Below are positions 15,882 through 25,535 of a DNA stretch of 64,000 bases, in pieces (position 1 is the stretch's first letter; each line of letters opens with the position of its first letter). Position numbers and translations under genes: made by a program. This DNA is from Roseiarcus sp963764955 (lineage in GTDB: Bacteria > Pseudomonadota > Alphaproteobacteria > Rhizobiales > Beijerinckiaceae). Location: NCBI GenBank assembly GCA_963764955.1, contig CAVXVE010000015.1, positions 62,001 to 126,000 on the forward strand. The letters run 5' to 3'. The notes under the pieces were generated by a model. It worked only from the letters and a program-made list of their open reading frames with translations. It ran no database searches and had not been told where the DNA came from.

Positions 15882-17225
15882 TTGCGGGCGATGCGGCGAC
15901 GACGAAGGTGGTTGAGTTGTCCGGGGACGGTCGCATTGGCCGCTTCGTTCGCCTTGGCTCGCGGCGCGCTTGCCGATCCCGCCGCCCCGCCGCCCCCCAC
16001 GCCGACCGACCAACAGCGCACGGACAAAGCAATCGAGTTGCGCGGCGTCGAGGACACTTTGCGCCAGTCGGAGGAACAGCACCAGGCGATCGAGGCCGAA
16101 ATCGAGTCTATTGGCGCTGACCGCGCGCGCCTTTCCGCCGCGCTCATTGAAACCACGGCCAAGGTGCAGGACGCCGAGCGCGGGGCCGCCGAGGCCACCG
16201 ACAGGTTGGCGAGCCTGAACGCCACGGCCGACGAACTCTCGGCCTCGCTTGAGCGCCGGCGCGGCGTGATCGCGGATGTGCTTGCGGCCCTGCAGCGGAT
16301 GGGCAGCAACCCCCCTCCCGCCATTCTCGTCAAGCCTGACGACATGGCGCAGGCGGTGCGCGCGGCCACGGTTCTGAGTTCCCTCATACCGCAATTGAAA
16401 TCGGAGATCGAAGCGGCGCGCCGCGACCTGGACGCCCTCGCCAAGACCCGGGAGTCGATTGCGCGCGGGCGCGATGAACTTGCCGAGAAGGGCCGCGCGC
16501 TTGCCGCCGACAAAACGCGCCTTGCCGCGCTCATCGACGCCCGCCAGCAATCTCTGGCCTCGGCGCAGGACGCGCTCGGCTCTCAGCATGAGCGGGCGGA
16601 CGAACTCGCCAGACGCGCGACCTCGCTCAAGGATCTCATCGCCCGGCTCGACAGCGAAGCCGCCGCGCAAAAGGCCGCCGCAGCCGCAGCGCACGCGGCT
16701 CAGGTTGCGACTGCGAATGAGATCGAGGCGCGGGCGCAAACCGCGCGCGGGAGCGATCCGGCGCGGCTCAAGCCCGAAATCGCCTTCGCCGACGCCAAGG
16801 GACGGGTGCCGTTGCCGGCGGCGGGGGCGATCCTAAAGACATTCGGCTCGCCGGACGACCACGGAGGGACAGAGCGGGGCGTCTCCCTGGCGACGCCTGC
16901 CGGGGCGACCATCTCCGCGCCGGCGGACGGCGCGGTCCTTTTCGCCGGCGGGTATCGAAGTTATGGCCAACTCTTGATAATCGACGCCGGCGGAGGATAT
17001 TATGTGCTGCTCGCCGGAATGGAACGAATCAATGTTGTGTCCGGCGAGTTCGTCCTCGCGGGAGAACCGGTCGGCGCCATGGGCGATGGATCTGTTCGCA
17101 TGGCGACGGCGGCGGCAGTTGGCGCCGCGCGGCCGGTGCTCTATATCGAGCTGCGCAGGGACGGAACTGCGATTGATCCGGGGCCGTGGTGGGTGAAGTC
17201 AGACATCGAGAAGGCGCGCGGATGA
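15882..17225 (+). CDS. EnvC-type murein hydrolase activator
   Basis: The 447-residue exported protein has a signal peptide (to about residue 31), long coiled coils at residues ~45-270 with many Ala, Glu and Arg, and a C-terminal LytM-like domain from LPAAGAILKTFGSPDD. The catalytic metal ligands are missing: GTERGVSLATPAG replaces H-x3-D and there is no final H-x-H. It is therefore a non-enzymatic activator of amidases, like EnvC. Its stop overlaps the ATG of the next gene (ATGA), making one operon with the two CtpA-type proteases. Confidence 0.87.
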   Translation: MRAMRRRRRWLSCPGTVALAASFALARGALADPAAPPPPTPTDQQRTDKAIELRGVEDTLRQSEEQHQAIEAEIESIGADRARLSAALIETTAKVQDAERGAAEATDRLASLNATADELSASLERRRGVIADVLAALQRMGSNPPPAILVKPDDMAQAVRAATVLSSLIPQLKSEIEAARRDLDALAKTRESIARGRDELAEKGRALAADKTRLAALIDARQQSLASAQDALGSQHERADELARRATSLKDLIARLDSEAAAQKAAAAAAHAAQVATANEIEARAQTARGSDPARLKPEIAFADAKGRVPLPAAGAILKTFGSPDDHGGTERGVSLATPAGATISAPADGAVLFAGGYRSYGQLLIIDAGGGYYVLLAGMERINVVSGEFVLAGEPVGAMGDGSVRMATAAAVGAARPVLYIELRRDGTAIDPGPWWVKSDIEKARG

Positions 17226-18625
17226 TTCGTAAAGCTGGTTACCTGGGACTTGGAGTCGTATTGGGAGCGGCGGCCGCCGCCACGGCGCCGCAGGCGTTGA
17301 TGTTCGTCAGTCCGGCCGCTTACGCCGCGGCCGCGGACACCTATCGGCAACTCAACCTGTTCGGCGACGTGTTCGACAAGATCCGCAACGACTATGTCGA
17401 GAAGCCTGACGAATCCAAGCTGATCGACGCCGCGATCAACGGCATGTTGTCCTCGCTCGACCCCCATTCGAGCTATATGGACGCAAAGCAGTTCCGCGAC
17501 ATGCAGGTCCAGACGAAGGGCGAGTTCGGCGGCCTGGGTATCGAGGTGACGCAGGAGGACGGCCTCATCAAGGTCGTGACCCCGATCGACGATACGCCGG
17601 CGGCCAAGGCGGGTGTCCTCTCGGGCGACATCATCACCGCGATCGACGACCAGCCGACGCAGGGGCTGACGCTCGATCAGGCGGTCGAGAAAATGCGCGG
17701 CTCGATCAATTCTGCCGTGAAGCTCAAGATCGTTCGCGGCCCCAAGAAGGAGGCCAAGGATTTCACCATCGTCCGCGATCTCATCCACGTCCAGTCGGTG
17801 CGCTCGAAGGTCGAGGACAACGACATTGGCTATATCCGGATCACTCAGTTCACCGAGCAGACCGAAGACGGGCTGAAGAGCGCGATGGACAAGCTGCATA
17901 GCGAGATTCCGGCCGACAAGTTCAAAGGCTACATCCTGGATCTTCGCAACAATCCCGGCGGCTTGCTCGACCAGTCGATCGATGTGGTCAACTCCTTCAT
18001 CGACCGAGGCGAGATCGTTTCCACCCGGGGCCGCACCGCCGACGAGACGCAGCGGTTCGACGCCAAGCCGGGCGGCGACCTGTCCGGAGGCAAACCCCTG
18101 GTTGTGCTCATCAATGGCGGCTCCGCCTCGGCGTCGGAAATCGTGTCGGGCGCGCTGCAGGATCACAAGCGCGCGACGCTGATCGGCACCCGGTCGTTCG
18201 GTAAGGGCTCAGTGCAGACGATCATGCCGCTCGGCGAGAACGGCGCGCTCAGGCTCACGACGGCGCGCTACTACACGCCGTCGGGTCGATCGATCCAGGC
18301 CAAGGGGATCGAGCCTGACATCAGGGTGCTGGAAGACGTGCCTGACGACCTCAAAGGCAAGGACGACATGAAGGGCGAAGCCTCGCTCAAGGGCCATCTC
18401 GCCAATGGCAAGGAGGATACGAGCGCGTCACAGGCCTATGTCCCGCCGGACGAGAAGAACGACAAGCAACTGATCGCCGCGATCGACCTCCTCCACGGGG
18501 TCAAGTATCCGGAGCCCGCTGTGAAGGCGGATGCGGCGCCAGTTAAAACCGATCCGCCCGCGGCGCCGGCGGCGTCCGCCGCGCCCTCTGATCCGGGCCA
18601 GACGGCCCCCGCCAAGCCGAACTGA
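17222..18625 (+). CDS. ctpA: S41 C-terminal processing protease, first tandem copy
   Basis: From ATG 17222 the product has a signal peptide and a PDZ domain (GIEVTQEDGLIKVVTPIDDT, residues ~105-180). The protease core has DIGYIRITQF and LDLRNNPGGLL, then the dyad in NGGSASASEIVSGALQD and GTRSFGKGSVQT, Ser303 and Lys328 by my count. It is a periplasmic processing/degradation enzyme for C-terminal tails and peptidoglycan hydrolases. It ends with an Ala/Pro-rich tail. It overlaps envC (ATGA) and the next copy (TGATG). Confidence 0.92.
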   Translation: MIRKAGYLGLGVVLGAAAAATAPQALMFVSPAAYAAAADTYRQLNLFGDVFDKIRNDYVEKPDESKLIDAAINGMLSSLDPHSSYMDAKQFRDMQVQTKGEFGGLGIEVTQEDGLIKVVTPIDDTPAAKAGVLSGDIITAIDDQPTQGLTLDQAVEKMRGSINSAVKLKIVRGPKKEAKDFTIVRDLIHVQSVRSKVEDNDIGYIRITQFTEQTEDGLKSAMDKLHSEIPADKFKGYILDLRNNPGGLLDQSIDVVNSFIDRGEIVSTRGRTADETQRFDAKPGGDLSGGKPLVVLINGGSASASEIVSGALQDHKRATLIGTRSFGKGSVQTIMPLGENGALRLTTARYYTPSGRSIQAKGIEPDIRVLEDVPDDLKGKDDMKGEASLKGHLANGKEDTSASQAYVPPDEKNDKQLIAAIDLLHGVKYPEPAVKADAAPVKTDPPAAPAASAAPSDPGQTAPAKPN

Positions 18626-19968
18626 TGCGGGGAGCCGAGCGTATCTCGATGAGAAAAGGTCTCTCCTACCTCGCGTATGGAGTCGCGGCCGGCGTTGTCT
18701 TGGTCGGCGCCTCCAATGGCGTGCTGAGCGCCGCCGCCTCGAGCACGAACGATAAGCTCGCGCTCTTCGCCGAAGTGTTCAACAAAGTGCGCGACAACTA
18801 TGCCGAGAAGCCTGACGACGAGAAAATGATCAAGTCGGCGATCGACGGCATGCTGGCGTCGCTCGACCCGCATTCGAACTATTTCGACCCCAAGGCTCTC
18901 CAGGACTTCCAGACCAGCATGAAGGGCGAGGAATTCGGTGGCCTTGGCCTTGAGGTGATGATGGAGAACGGCCTGGTCAAGGTCGTGAGCCCGATCGACG
19001 ATACGCCCGCGGCGCGCGCGGGCATGTTGTCGGGAGATCTGGTCACGCGCATCGACGACACCGCCGTCCAAGGTCTTTCCCTAAAGGAAGCGGTCGACAA
19101 GATGCGCGGTCCGGCCAAGTCGACGGTGAAGCTGACCGTCGAGCGCGGATCGAACCGCGATCTCAAAGAGTTCACGATCGTCCGCGAGATCATCCATGTT
19201 CAGTCGGTGCGCGCCCATCTGGAGAAGGGGGACATCGGCTACATCCGGGTCACCCAGTTCAACCAGGAGGCGTACGACGGGGTGCGCAAGGCCTTGGACC
19301 ATTTCCGCGCCGACCCCGGGAACGCGAAGCTGAAGGGCTATATTCTCGACCTTCGCAATAATCCTGGCGGGTTGCTCAACCAGGCCGTCGAGATCACCAA
19401 CGCCTTCGTCGACAGCGGCGACATCGTCTCGACCCGCGGGCGCAATCCCGACCAGGGTCAGCGCTATTCGGCCCGCCCAGGCGTCAATCTGTCGCAGGAC
19501 AAGCCGCTCGTGGTGCTGATCAACGGGGGTTCGGCGTCGGCTTCGGAAATCGTCTCTGGCGCGTTGCAGGATCTCAAGCGCGCGACGCTGATCGGCACGC
19601 GCTCATTCGGCAAGGGCTCGGTTCAGACCATCCTGCCGCTTGGCGAAAACGGGGCGCTCAAGCTGACCACGGCCCGCTACTACACGCCTTCAGGCCGCTC
19701 GATCCAGGCGCACGGCATCGATCCGGACATCCGGGTGGTTGAAAATATCCCCGACGACCTAAAGGGAAAGGTGTCGAGCCTGGGCGAAGCCTCGCTGGTC
19801 GGCCATCTGAAGGCCAGCGGCGAGGAGGAGGAGAAGGGTTCTGACGCCTACGTGCCGCCGGACCACGACAAGGACACGCAGCTCGCCGCCGCTGTCGCGT
19901 TTTTGCATGGCGCCAAGGCCGAGACGCTGCGTAGCCCTGATCCGGCGGCGACCGTAACCTCGAAATGA
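18625..19968 (+). CDS. S41 C-terminal processing protease, second tandem copy
   Basis: A 447-residue paralogue of the preceding gene, with the same PDZ and protease core order. GGLGLEVMMENGLVKVVSPI is in the PDZ, LDLRNNPGGLLNQ follows, and NGGSASASEIVSGALQD and GTRSFGKGSVQT keep the Ser-Lys dyad, so it should be active. The better start may be ATG 18649 (MRKGLSYLAYGVAAGV, a signal anchor) rather than 18625. The gene order envC-ctpA-ctpA is not the usual one, where a single ctpA follows. The two differ most in the N-terminus and tail, so they may process different substrates. Confidence 0.9.
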   Translation: MRGAERISMRKGLSYLAYGVAAGVVLVGASNGVLSAAASSTNDKLALFAEVFNKVRDNYAEKPDDEKMIKSAIDGMLASLDPHSNYFDPKALQDFQTSMKGEEFGGLGLEVMMENGLVKVVSPIDDTPAARAGMLSGDLVTRIDDTAVQGLSLKEAVDKMRGPAKSTVKLTVERGSNRDLKEFTIVREIIHVQSVRAHLEKGDIGYIRVTQFNQEAYDGVRKALDHFRADPGNAKLKGYILDLRNNPGGLLNQAVEITNAFVDSGDIVSTRGRNPDQGQRYSARPGVNLSQDKPLVVLINGGSASASEIVSGALQDLKRATLIGTRSFGKGSVQTILPLGENGALKLTTARYYTPSGRSIQAHGIDPDIRVVENIPDDLKGKVSSLGEASLVGHLKASGEEEEKGSDAYVPPDHDKDTQLAAAVAFLHGAKAETLRSPDPAATVTSK

Positions 19969-20474
19969 GTTTCGCCCGCTGGCGTCTTGCCGCCGTCGCG
20001 CTTGTCGCCGCGCCCGGCTTGGCTCAGGCGCAGGAGGGTACGGGCTGCAACGCGTTCAAATGGTCGATCGAGGGCGACCGCACGGCGCTCGTCCGCCCCG
20101 ACAAGCCCTCGCTTCCGAATGGCGGAGCGCTCGCCTACGATGTCGGGACGACACTGCAACTCGAGCCGCTGTCCGCCGCCGGGCTGCCAAAGGCGCCGGA
20201 GCGGGCGCCGAAGTTCCCCTCGGATTTCGCCGGCCATTTTGTCCTAGCCGCGCCGGCGAAGCCTGGCGTCTATCGGCTCACCATGTCCTCGGGCGCGTGG
20301 GTCGACGTGCTTGATGGCGGGTCCTACCTGCATCCGATCGGGTTCAGCGGGGCCAAGGATTGCGAGGGCGCGCGCAAAAGCGTCAAGTTCGACCTGCCGT
20401 CCCGCCCGCTCGCGCTCCAGTTCAGCGGCGTTCCGCGCGATCAAATTTCGGTTATCGTCTCGCCCGACCAATAA
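19965..20474 (+). CDS. secreted hypothetical protein in the envC-ctpA operon
   Basis: The 169-residue protein starts with ATG 19965 overlapping the ctpA stop (ATGA), with signal peptide MSFARWRLAAVALVAAPGLA cleaved near QAQ. The mature part has one Cys early (TGCNAFKW), a second in KDCEGARK, and a jelly-roll-like strand pattern, e.g. HFVLAAPAKPGVYRLTM. I do not know a family name. The translational coupling points to an envelope role with the proteases, perhaps as substrate or adaptor. Confidence 0.6.
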   Translation: MSFARWRLAAVALVAAPGLAQAQEGTGCNAFKWSIEGDRTALVRPDKPSLPNGGALAYDVGTTLQLEPLSAAGLPKAPERAPKFPSDFAGHFVLAAPAKPGVYRLTMSSGAWVDVLDGGSYLHPIGFSGAKDCEGARKSVKFDLPSRPLALQFSGVPRDQISVIVSPDQ

Positions 20475-20559
20475 TGGGGAGCGATCACGGTCGGCGATCG
20501 TTCCGTCAGTCGCCTTTCGCTCGAGCGAGCAACTGCATCGGCGTCGAGGCGACGATCGG

Positions 20560-22163
20560 TCAATGCCGGAAATGCCGGATTCCGGTAAAGACCATCGACA
20601 CGTCCGCTTCGTCGGCGACTGCGATCACGTCGGCGTCGCGCACCGATCCTCCGGGCTGGATGACCGCAGTCGCGCCGGCTTCGATTGTCGCGACCAGGCC
20701 ATCGGGAAATGGGAAAAAGGCGTCAGAGGCGACGACCGATCCCCGCGTGCGCGGCTCGGGCAAGGCCGCCATCTCGGCGGCTTCCTCCGCCTTGCGCGCG
20801 GCGAGGCGCGCGGAATCGACCCGCGACATCTGGCCCGCGCCGATTCCCACCGTCGCGCCGTCCTTGGCGTAGACGATGGCGTTCGACTTCACATGCTTGG
20901 CGACCGCCCATGCGAATCTGAGGTCGGCCATTTCGCTTGCAGTCGGAATGCGCTTGGTCACGACCTTGAACGCGGCCTCTTCAAGCATGCCATTGTCGCG
21001 ATCCTGGACCAGGAGTCCGCCCGCGACCGTTCGCACGGTCAGGATCCGCGCCCTCGGATCGGGAAGCGCGTCCGCCAGCATGAGCCTCAGGTTCTTCTTC
21101 GCCGCGATGATCGCCACCGCCTCATCGTCCGCCTCGGGAGCGATGATCACCTCGGTGTAGATCTCGACGATCTTGCGGGCCGTGGCCGCGTCGAGCCTCC
21201 GGTTCAGCGCCACCACGCCGCCGAAGGCCGAGACCGGATCCGAACTCAGCGCCTTCTCGTAAGCCTCGAGCAGGGTCTCTCCCGTCGCGACGCCGCAAGG
21301 ATTGGCGTGCTTGATGATCGCGACCGCCGGGCTTTGCGCGGGATCGAATTCGGCGACAAGCTCGTAAGCGGCGTCGGTGTCGTTGATGTTGTTGTAAGAG
21401 AGCTCCTTGCCCTGGATCTGGCGCGCGGTCGCGACGCCCGGGCGGGTCTCGGCGGTGAGGTACAGCGCCGCGTTCTGCTGCGGATTCTCGCCGTAGCGCA
21501 GCGCGCCGAAGCTTGGGTGCAGGACGCCGCCGAAGGCCCGCCATTTCGGCGCGGGCTCCTCTATCTCTTGAGCCAGCCAGTTGGAGATCGCCGCGTCGTA
21601 AGCCGCGGCGCGCGCGAAGGCTTTCTGCGCCATCCTGCGGCGAAATGCGAAGCTGGTCATCCCCTCGTTGCGCTTGAGTTCGTCGATCAGCGCGGAATAG
21701 TCGTCCACGTCGACGATGACGGCGACGTCAGCGTGGTTCTTGGCCGCGGCGCGGATCATCGCCGGGCCCGCCGATGTCGATGTTCTCGATCTTCTCGTCG
21801 AACGACGAGCCGCGCTTCAGCGTCGCTTCGAACGGATAAAGATTGACGATGAGGAGGTCGATCGGCGCGATGTCGTTGGCGATCATCGCCGCCTGGTGCG
21901 CCGGGTCGGATCGGATCGCCAGCAGCCCTCCGTGCACCCTGGGGTGCAGCGTCTTCAAGCGCCCGTCCATCATCTCCGGGAAGCCGGTGATCTGCGCCAC
22001 GTCGACGACGGCGAAGCCGGCGGCGTTCAACGCGGCCGCCGTGCCTCCGGTCGAGACGAGCTCGATCGTCGAACGGCTTCAGCGCGCGCGCAAGGTCGAC
22101 GAGGCCCGCCTTATCGGAAACGGAGATAAGCGCCCGCCCGATTTTGACGACATCCGTGGCCAT
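20560..22163 (-). CDS. purH: bifunctional purine biosynthesis protein PurH (two frame breaks)
   Basis: The N-terminal IMP cyclohydrolase domain starts MATDVVKIGRALISVSDKAG and continues, after a +1 base near 22067, with IELVSTGGTAAALNAAGF and FPEMMDGRLKTLHPRVHG. After another +1 base near 21774 it joins MIRAAAKNHADVAVIVD. The AICAR formyltransferase part has RYGENPQQNAALYL and ALLSPK-like PVSAFGG, then AVAKHVKSNAIVYAKDG, ending GIRHFRH. It catalyses the last two steps of IMP synthesis. Both breaks are single extra bases in an essential gene, so sequencing error is more likely than a pseudogene. Confidence 0.92.
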
Positions 22164-22358
22164 TAGCATCAATGCCCTAGTTCGGTTGAGCTGCTTTGCT
22201 GCAGCGCAATAGCACGGCTCGGGCCGTCACGAAATTGGGCGGGGGAAACTCTGTTCACTAAAATGTCATGGCTTTTACCTGGCCCCTGGACCATTGTCCC
22301 GCCGCCGGCGTTTCCTACCTGACAGTCAGTCAAGGGATCGAGAGTTGAGGAGCAATCC

Positions 22359-22604
22359 ATGCTCAAGACAATTGCGTTAGTCGGCCTTGCCGGCGCCTTC
22401 GCCCTCTCTTCGGGCTCGGCCTTCGCGGTCAACGGCAATTCATCGTCCTACGGGACCGAAGGTTCCGGCCCCACTGTTCCCACACAGTCGCTGACGACTT
22501 TCCAGCGTTCCTGGAATCACGCCAACGAAAGCAAGGAGCGCGCTAGAGCCGGGGCGGCCTGGTTACGGCGTCACCGTGGCTACGGCCACCATCAGCCTAA
22601 CTAA
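22359..22604 (+). CDS. small secreted protein, paralogue 1 of 3
   Basis: The 81-residue precursor has a signal peptide (MLKTIALVGLAGAFALSS, cleavage after AFA) and a mature chain of ~58 residues with NSSSYGTEGSGPTVPTQSL and SWNHANESK, then a basic tail rich in Arg and His (RRHRGYGHH). There is no Cys. GAGGAG lies 8 bases upstream of the ATG. It shares the core SSYG-x-x-G-x-GP-x-x-PTQ-x-L and WNH-x-N with the next two genes. The family is unknown to me. It is the most divergent of the three. Confidence 0.7.
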   Translation: MLKTIALVGLAGAFALSSGSAFAVNGNSSSYGTEGSGPTVPTQSLTTFQRSWNHANESKERARAGAAWLRRHRGYGHHQPN

Positions 22605-22740
22605 GCTCCGGGAGGCCGGCGCCAGCAAAAAGCCGCCGACGCCGAATATCCCTCTGAAGCGGAATGTCATAGGGGATGAAACCTTCCCCGCGCATCCCGA
22701 TACAGCCTTTGAAAGCGTCTCGAACTTAAAGGAAAGATCG

Positions 22741-22983
22741 ATGTTCAAAGCCAGTGCCTTCATCGGCCTCGCCGCCGTCCTCGCCCTTTTGGCCGGCCCG
22801 GCGCTCGCCGAGCAGGGCAACTCATCGTCCTATGGCACAGTCGGCTGGGGGCCGGTGATCCCCACGCAGTCGCTCTCCAGCTTCGACCGCGCGTGGAACC
22901 ACGCCAATCAATCCAAGTACCAGGCCTATGACAGCGCCGAATGGCTCCGCCAACATGGGAAGGCCCCGTTTTCCTTTTTCTGA
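22741..22983 (+). CDS. small secreted protein, paralogue 2 of 3
   Basis: The 80-residue precursor has a signal peptide with cleavage near PALA and mature sequence GNSSSYGTVGWGPVIPTQSL, RAWNHANQSKYQAYDS and AEWLRQHGKAPFSFF. The start is ATG 22741 after the RBS AAAGGAAAG; a longer in-frame upstream reading has no signal peptide. It is nearly colinear with paralogue 3. The hydrophobic aromatic ending PFSFF is shared by copies 2 and 3 only. Confidence 0.72.
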   Translation: MFKASAFIGLAAVLALLAGPALAEQGNSSSYGTVGWGPVIPTQSLSSFDRAWNHANQSKYQAYDSAEWLRQHGKAPFSFF

Positions 22984-23070
22984 CAGGGGAGCCGTTACGG
23001 CGCCGACGGGTCGACCGTGACCGGGGGTAAGTGACCCCGCTAGACCTCTGCGAGCGGTACAGGACAAACC

Positions 23071-23316
23071 ATGGTCAAAGCCGCCATCTTCATCGGCCTC
23101 GCCCTCGCTCTCCCGCCCGTCGCAGCTCTCGCGCAACAGGGTACGTCGTCGTCTTATGGCTCGGTCGGCTGGGGGCCGGTGATCCCCACCCAGGCGCTCA
23201 CGCCCCGAGACCGGGCATGGAACCACGACAACCAGGCCAGGTATCAGGCTGAAGACGGCGCCGAATGGCTTCGCCAGCATGGGAGGAGCCCGTTTTCCTT
23301 CCCGTTCTTCCGCTGA
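23071..23316 (+). CDS. small secreted protein, paralogue 3 of 3
   Basis: The 81-residue precursor has a signal peptide of ~21 residues, then QQGTSSSYGSVGWGPVIPTQ, RAWNHDNQARYQAED and AEWLRQHGRSPFSFPFFR. The spacing of each conserved block equals that of paralogue 2. The RBS is weak (AGGAC). The three genes are co-directional with gaps of 136 and 87 bases, so they came from tandem duplication. Possible roles include a secreted structural or signalling peptide or a metal or ligand carrier; none is supported by sequence. Confidence 0.72.
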   Translation: MVKAAIFIGLALALPPVAALAQQGTSSSYGSVGWGPVIPTQALTPRDRAWNHDNQARYQAEDGAEWLRQHGRSPFSFPFFR

Positions 23317-23337
23317 AGCGACACGTTCCTTCTTTCG

Positions 23338-24703
23338 CTAGCCCGTCTTGACGAGCCGCGCGGCGAAGAACCCATCCAGACCCGAGCGTCTCGGATTGTC
23401 GCCCCATAAGTGACAGGGGAGGGTGCGTAAGTCGCCAGAGGGCGTCACGCACTCGACGAGACCCCCGATCTCTTCCGGCGCGACGGGCAGGCGCCGCACG
23501 TCCGGGTTCCGGCGCAGCACGGCGGCGATCTGCGCTTCGCCCTCCTCCGGCTCGAGTGAGCACACGCAGTAGACAATGGCGCCCCCCGGCCGCGCGAGCG
23601 CAATCGCCTTGTCTAGCAATTCGGCCTGGAGCTTGACCAGTGGGGCGAGGTCGCCCGGGCGCTTGATCCACGCGACGTCGGGGTGGCGGCGGATGGTGCC
23701 TGTCGCGAGACAGGGCGCGTCCAACAGCACACCGTCGAACGGAGCCAGGTCGACGGCGAGCGCGTCGGCGACCACGATCTCGGAGTTAAGGCGCAAGCCG
23801 CTTGAAATTGGCGGCCAGCAGTTTGAGCCGCTCCGCCGAGCGGTCGACTGTGGTCAGATCGGCGCCGGCCGCGGCCAGTTCGGCGGCCTTTCCGCCCGGC
23901 GCCGCACAGAGGTCGACGACCCGCATGCCCGGCCGGGGCCGAAGCAGCCGCGCCGGCAGAGCGGCGGCGGCGTCCTGCACCCACCATTCGCCATCCGCAT
24001 AGCCCTCAAGCTCCGTAACCGGCGCATGCGTATCGAGGCGCACGGAGCCGGTCGGCGCCACGATTCCTTGAAGGCGCTCGGCCCAGCCGGCGGCGTCGCT
24101 TTTGACGCTGAGGTCGAGCGTCGGCTCCGATCGGTTCGCGAGCGCGATGGCGCGGGCGACGCTCTCGCCATAGGTCGAGCGCCAGCGCTGGGCGAGCCAG
24201 GCGGGTGTATCGTCGTCGAGCGGATCGGAATCGGCGAGAATGGCCTCGCGATCGCGGGCGATGGCGCGCAACACCGCATTGGCGAGGGCGGCGAACGGGG
24301 CGCTGGCGGGATCGGCCCGCGTCGCCTTGACCGCGAGGTCCACCGCCGCATGGTCGGGCGTATCGAGAAACAGAATCTGCGCCGTGGCGACGATGAGCGT
24401 CCATTCGAGCGCCCCGCCGCGCTTCGGCATGCCTTTTTCCAGGCGCTGCGCCAGGGCCTTGCGAATCGTGCCGAGCCGTCGCAGCGCGACGGTGGCGATC
24501 GAGCGCGCCAGCCCCCGGTCGCGCGGGTCGAGGCCGCCTCTCTGCTGGGTTGGATCGGCGCCGAGCCGCTCGTCGAGCGGTCGCGACAAGGTCAAAGCTT
24601 CGGCGACGGCGCGCGCGGCTGCGACCCGCGCCGCCAGCCCCGCTGGCGGTGGGGCCGGCGCGGCGGGACGGCCCGCATGAAAACCGCCCGATCTCCTCGC
24701 CAA
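23338..24703 (-). CDS. rsmB: 16S rRNA (cytosine967-C5)-methyltransferase RsmB-like (one frame break)
   Basis: The N-terminal NusB-like RNA-binding domain (GALEWTLIVATAQILFLDTP region) is followed by the SAM domain: VVDLCAAPGGKAAELAAAG (motif I) and TTVDRSAERLKLL. After a +1 base near 23792 it reads VLLDAPCLATGTIRRHPD (motif IV with the PC Cys) and IVYCVCSLEPEEGE (the catalytic TC/C-S motif). It is the Fmu/Sun/RsmB family, modifying C967 of 16S rRNA. The break is one extra C in a conserved gene, probably an error. It is convergent with the small secreted protein genes. Confidence 0.9.
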
Positions 24704-24929
24704 ACGATCCTCGCCCCGAATCAGAATTATCGCTCCCCGATTTGGGGATCATACGCGAAATCTGCGGCGGACTTGCGTCGACTTCCCGCGCAGCCTTTTG
24801 AAGAGGCGCGCTGAAGCCGCTATCGTCGACGCCGTCGCCGTTGCCGGCTGAAGCGGGCTTTGCTAGAGCCTACCCTCAGATTTCCCTCACCGGGCTTGCG
24901 TTCGAGTTCGGGCGTCGAGACAGGAACCG

Positions 24930-25535
24930 ATGGACAAGTTCACCACATTGACCGGGGTCGCCGCTCCGCTGCCGATCGACAACATCGACACGGACATGAT
25001 CATCCCCAAGCAATATCTCAAGACGATCAAGCGCACCGGGCTCGGCGCGGGTCTCTTCTCGGAGATGCGCTATCGCGAGGACGGCTCCGAGAATCCCGAC
25101 TTCGTCCTCAACAAGCCGGCCTACCGGAAGGCTGCGATCATCGTCGCAGGCGACAATTTCGGCTGCGGCTCGTCGCGCGAGCACGCCCCCTGGGCGCTCA
25201 CCGACTTCGGCGTGCGGTGCGTCATCGCGACCGACTTCGCCGACATCTTCTACAACAATTGCTTCAAGAACGGCCTGCTGCCGATCAAGGTCTCGCGCGA
25301 GGATCTCGCCAAGCTGCATGACGACGCCGAGCGCGGCGCGAACGCGACGCTGACGGTCGATCTCGAGGCGCAGGAGATCCGCGGCCCCGACGGCGGGGTC
25401 GTCAGGTTCGAGATCGACCCCTTCCGCAAGCACTGCCTCATCGAAGGCCTCGACGACATCGGGCTCACTTTGGTCGAGGCGTCGGCGATCGAGGCGCACG
25501 AGAAGAAGACCGCCGCCGCCCATCCCTGGCGCTGA
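24930..25535 (+). CDS. leuD: 3-isopropylmalate dehydratase small subunit
   Basis: The 201-residue swivel domain of LeuCD starts MDKFTTLTGVAAPLPIDNID, with DTDMIIPKQYLKTIKRTGLG, GDNFGCGSSREHAPWAL (the Ser-Arg substrate loop) and IFYNNCFKNGLLPI. It has the standard length and works with LeuC (not in this window) in the isomerisation of 2- to 3-isopropylmalate for leucine synthesis. It is diverged from rsmB across a 226-base intergenic region in which I see no confident element. Confidence 0.95.
   Translation: MDKFTTLTGVAAPLPIDNIDTDMIIPKQYLKTIKRTGLGAGLFSEMRYREDGSENPDFVLNKPAYRKAAIIVAGDNFGCGSSREHAPWALTDFGVRCVIATDFADIFYNNCFKNGLLPIKVSREDLAKLHDDAERGANATLTVDLEAQEIRGPDGGVVRFEIDPFRKHCLIEGLDDIGLTLVEASAIEAHEKKTAAAHPWR

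Noticed and set aside
20311..21846. 511-codon plus-strand frame
   Set aside because: It is antisense to purH and has no recognisable domain.
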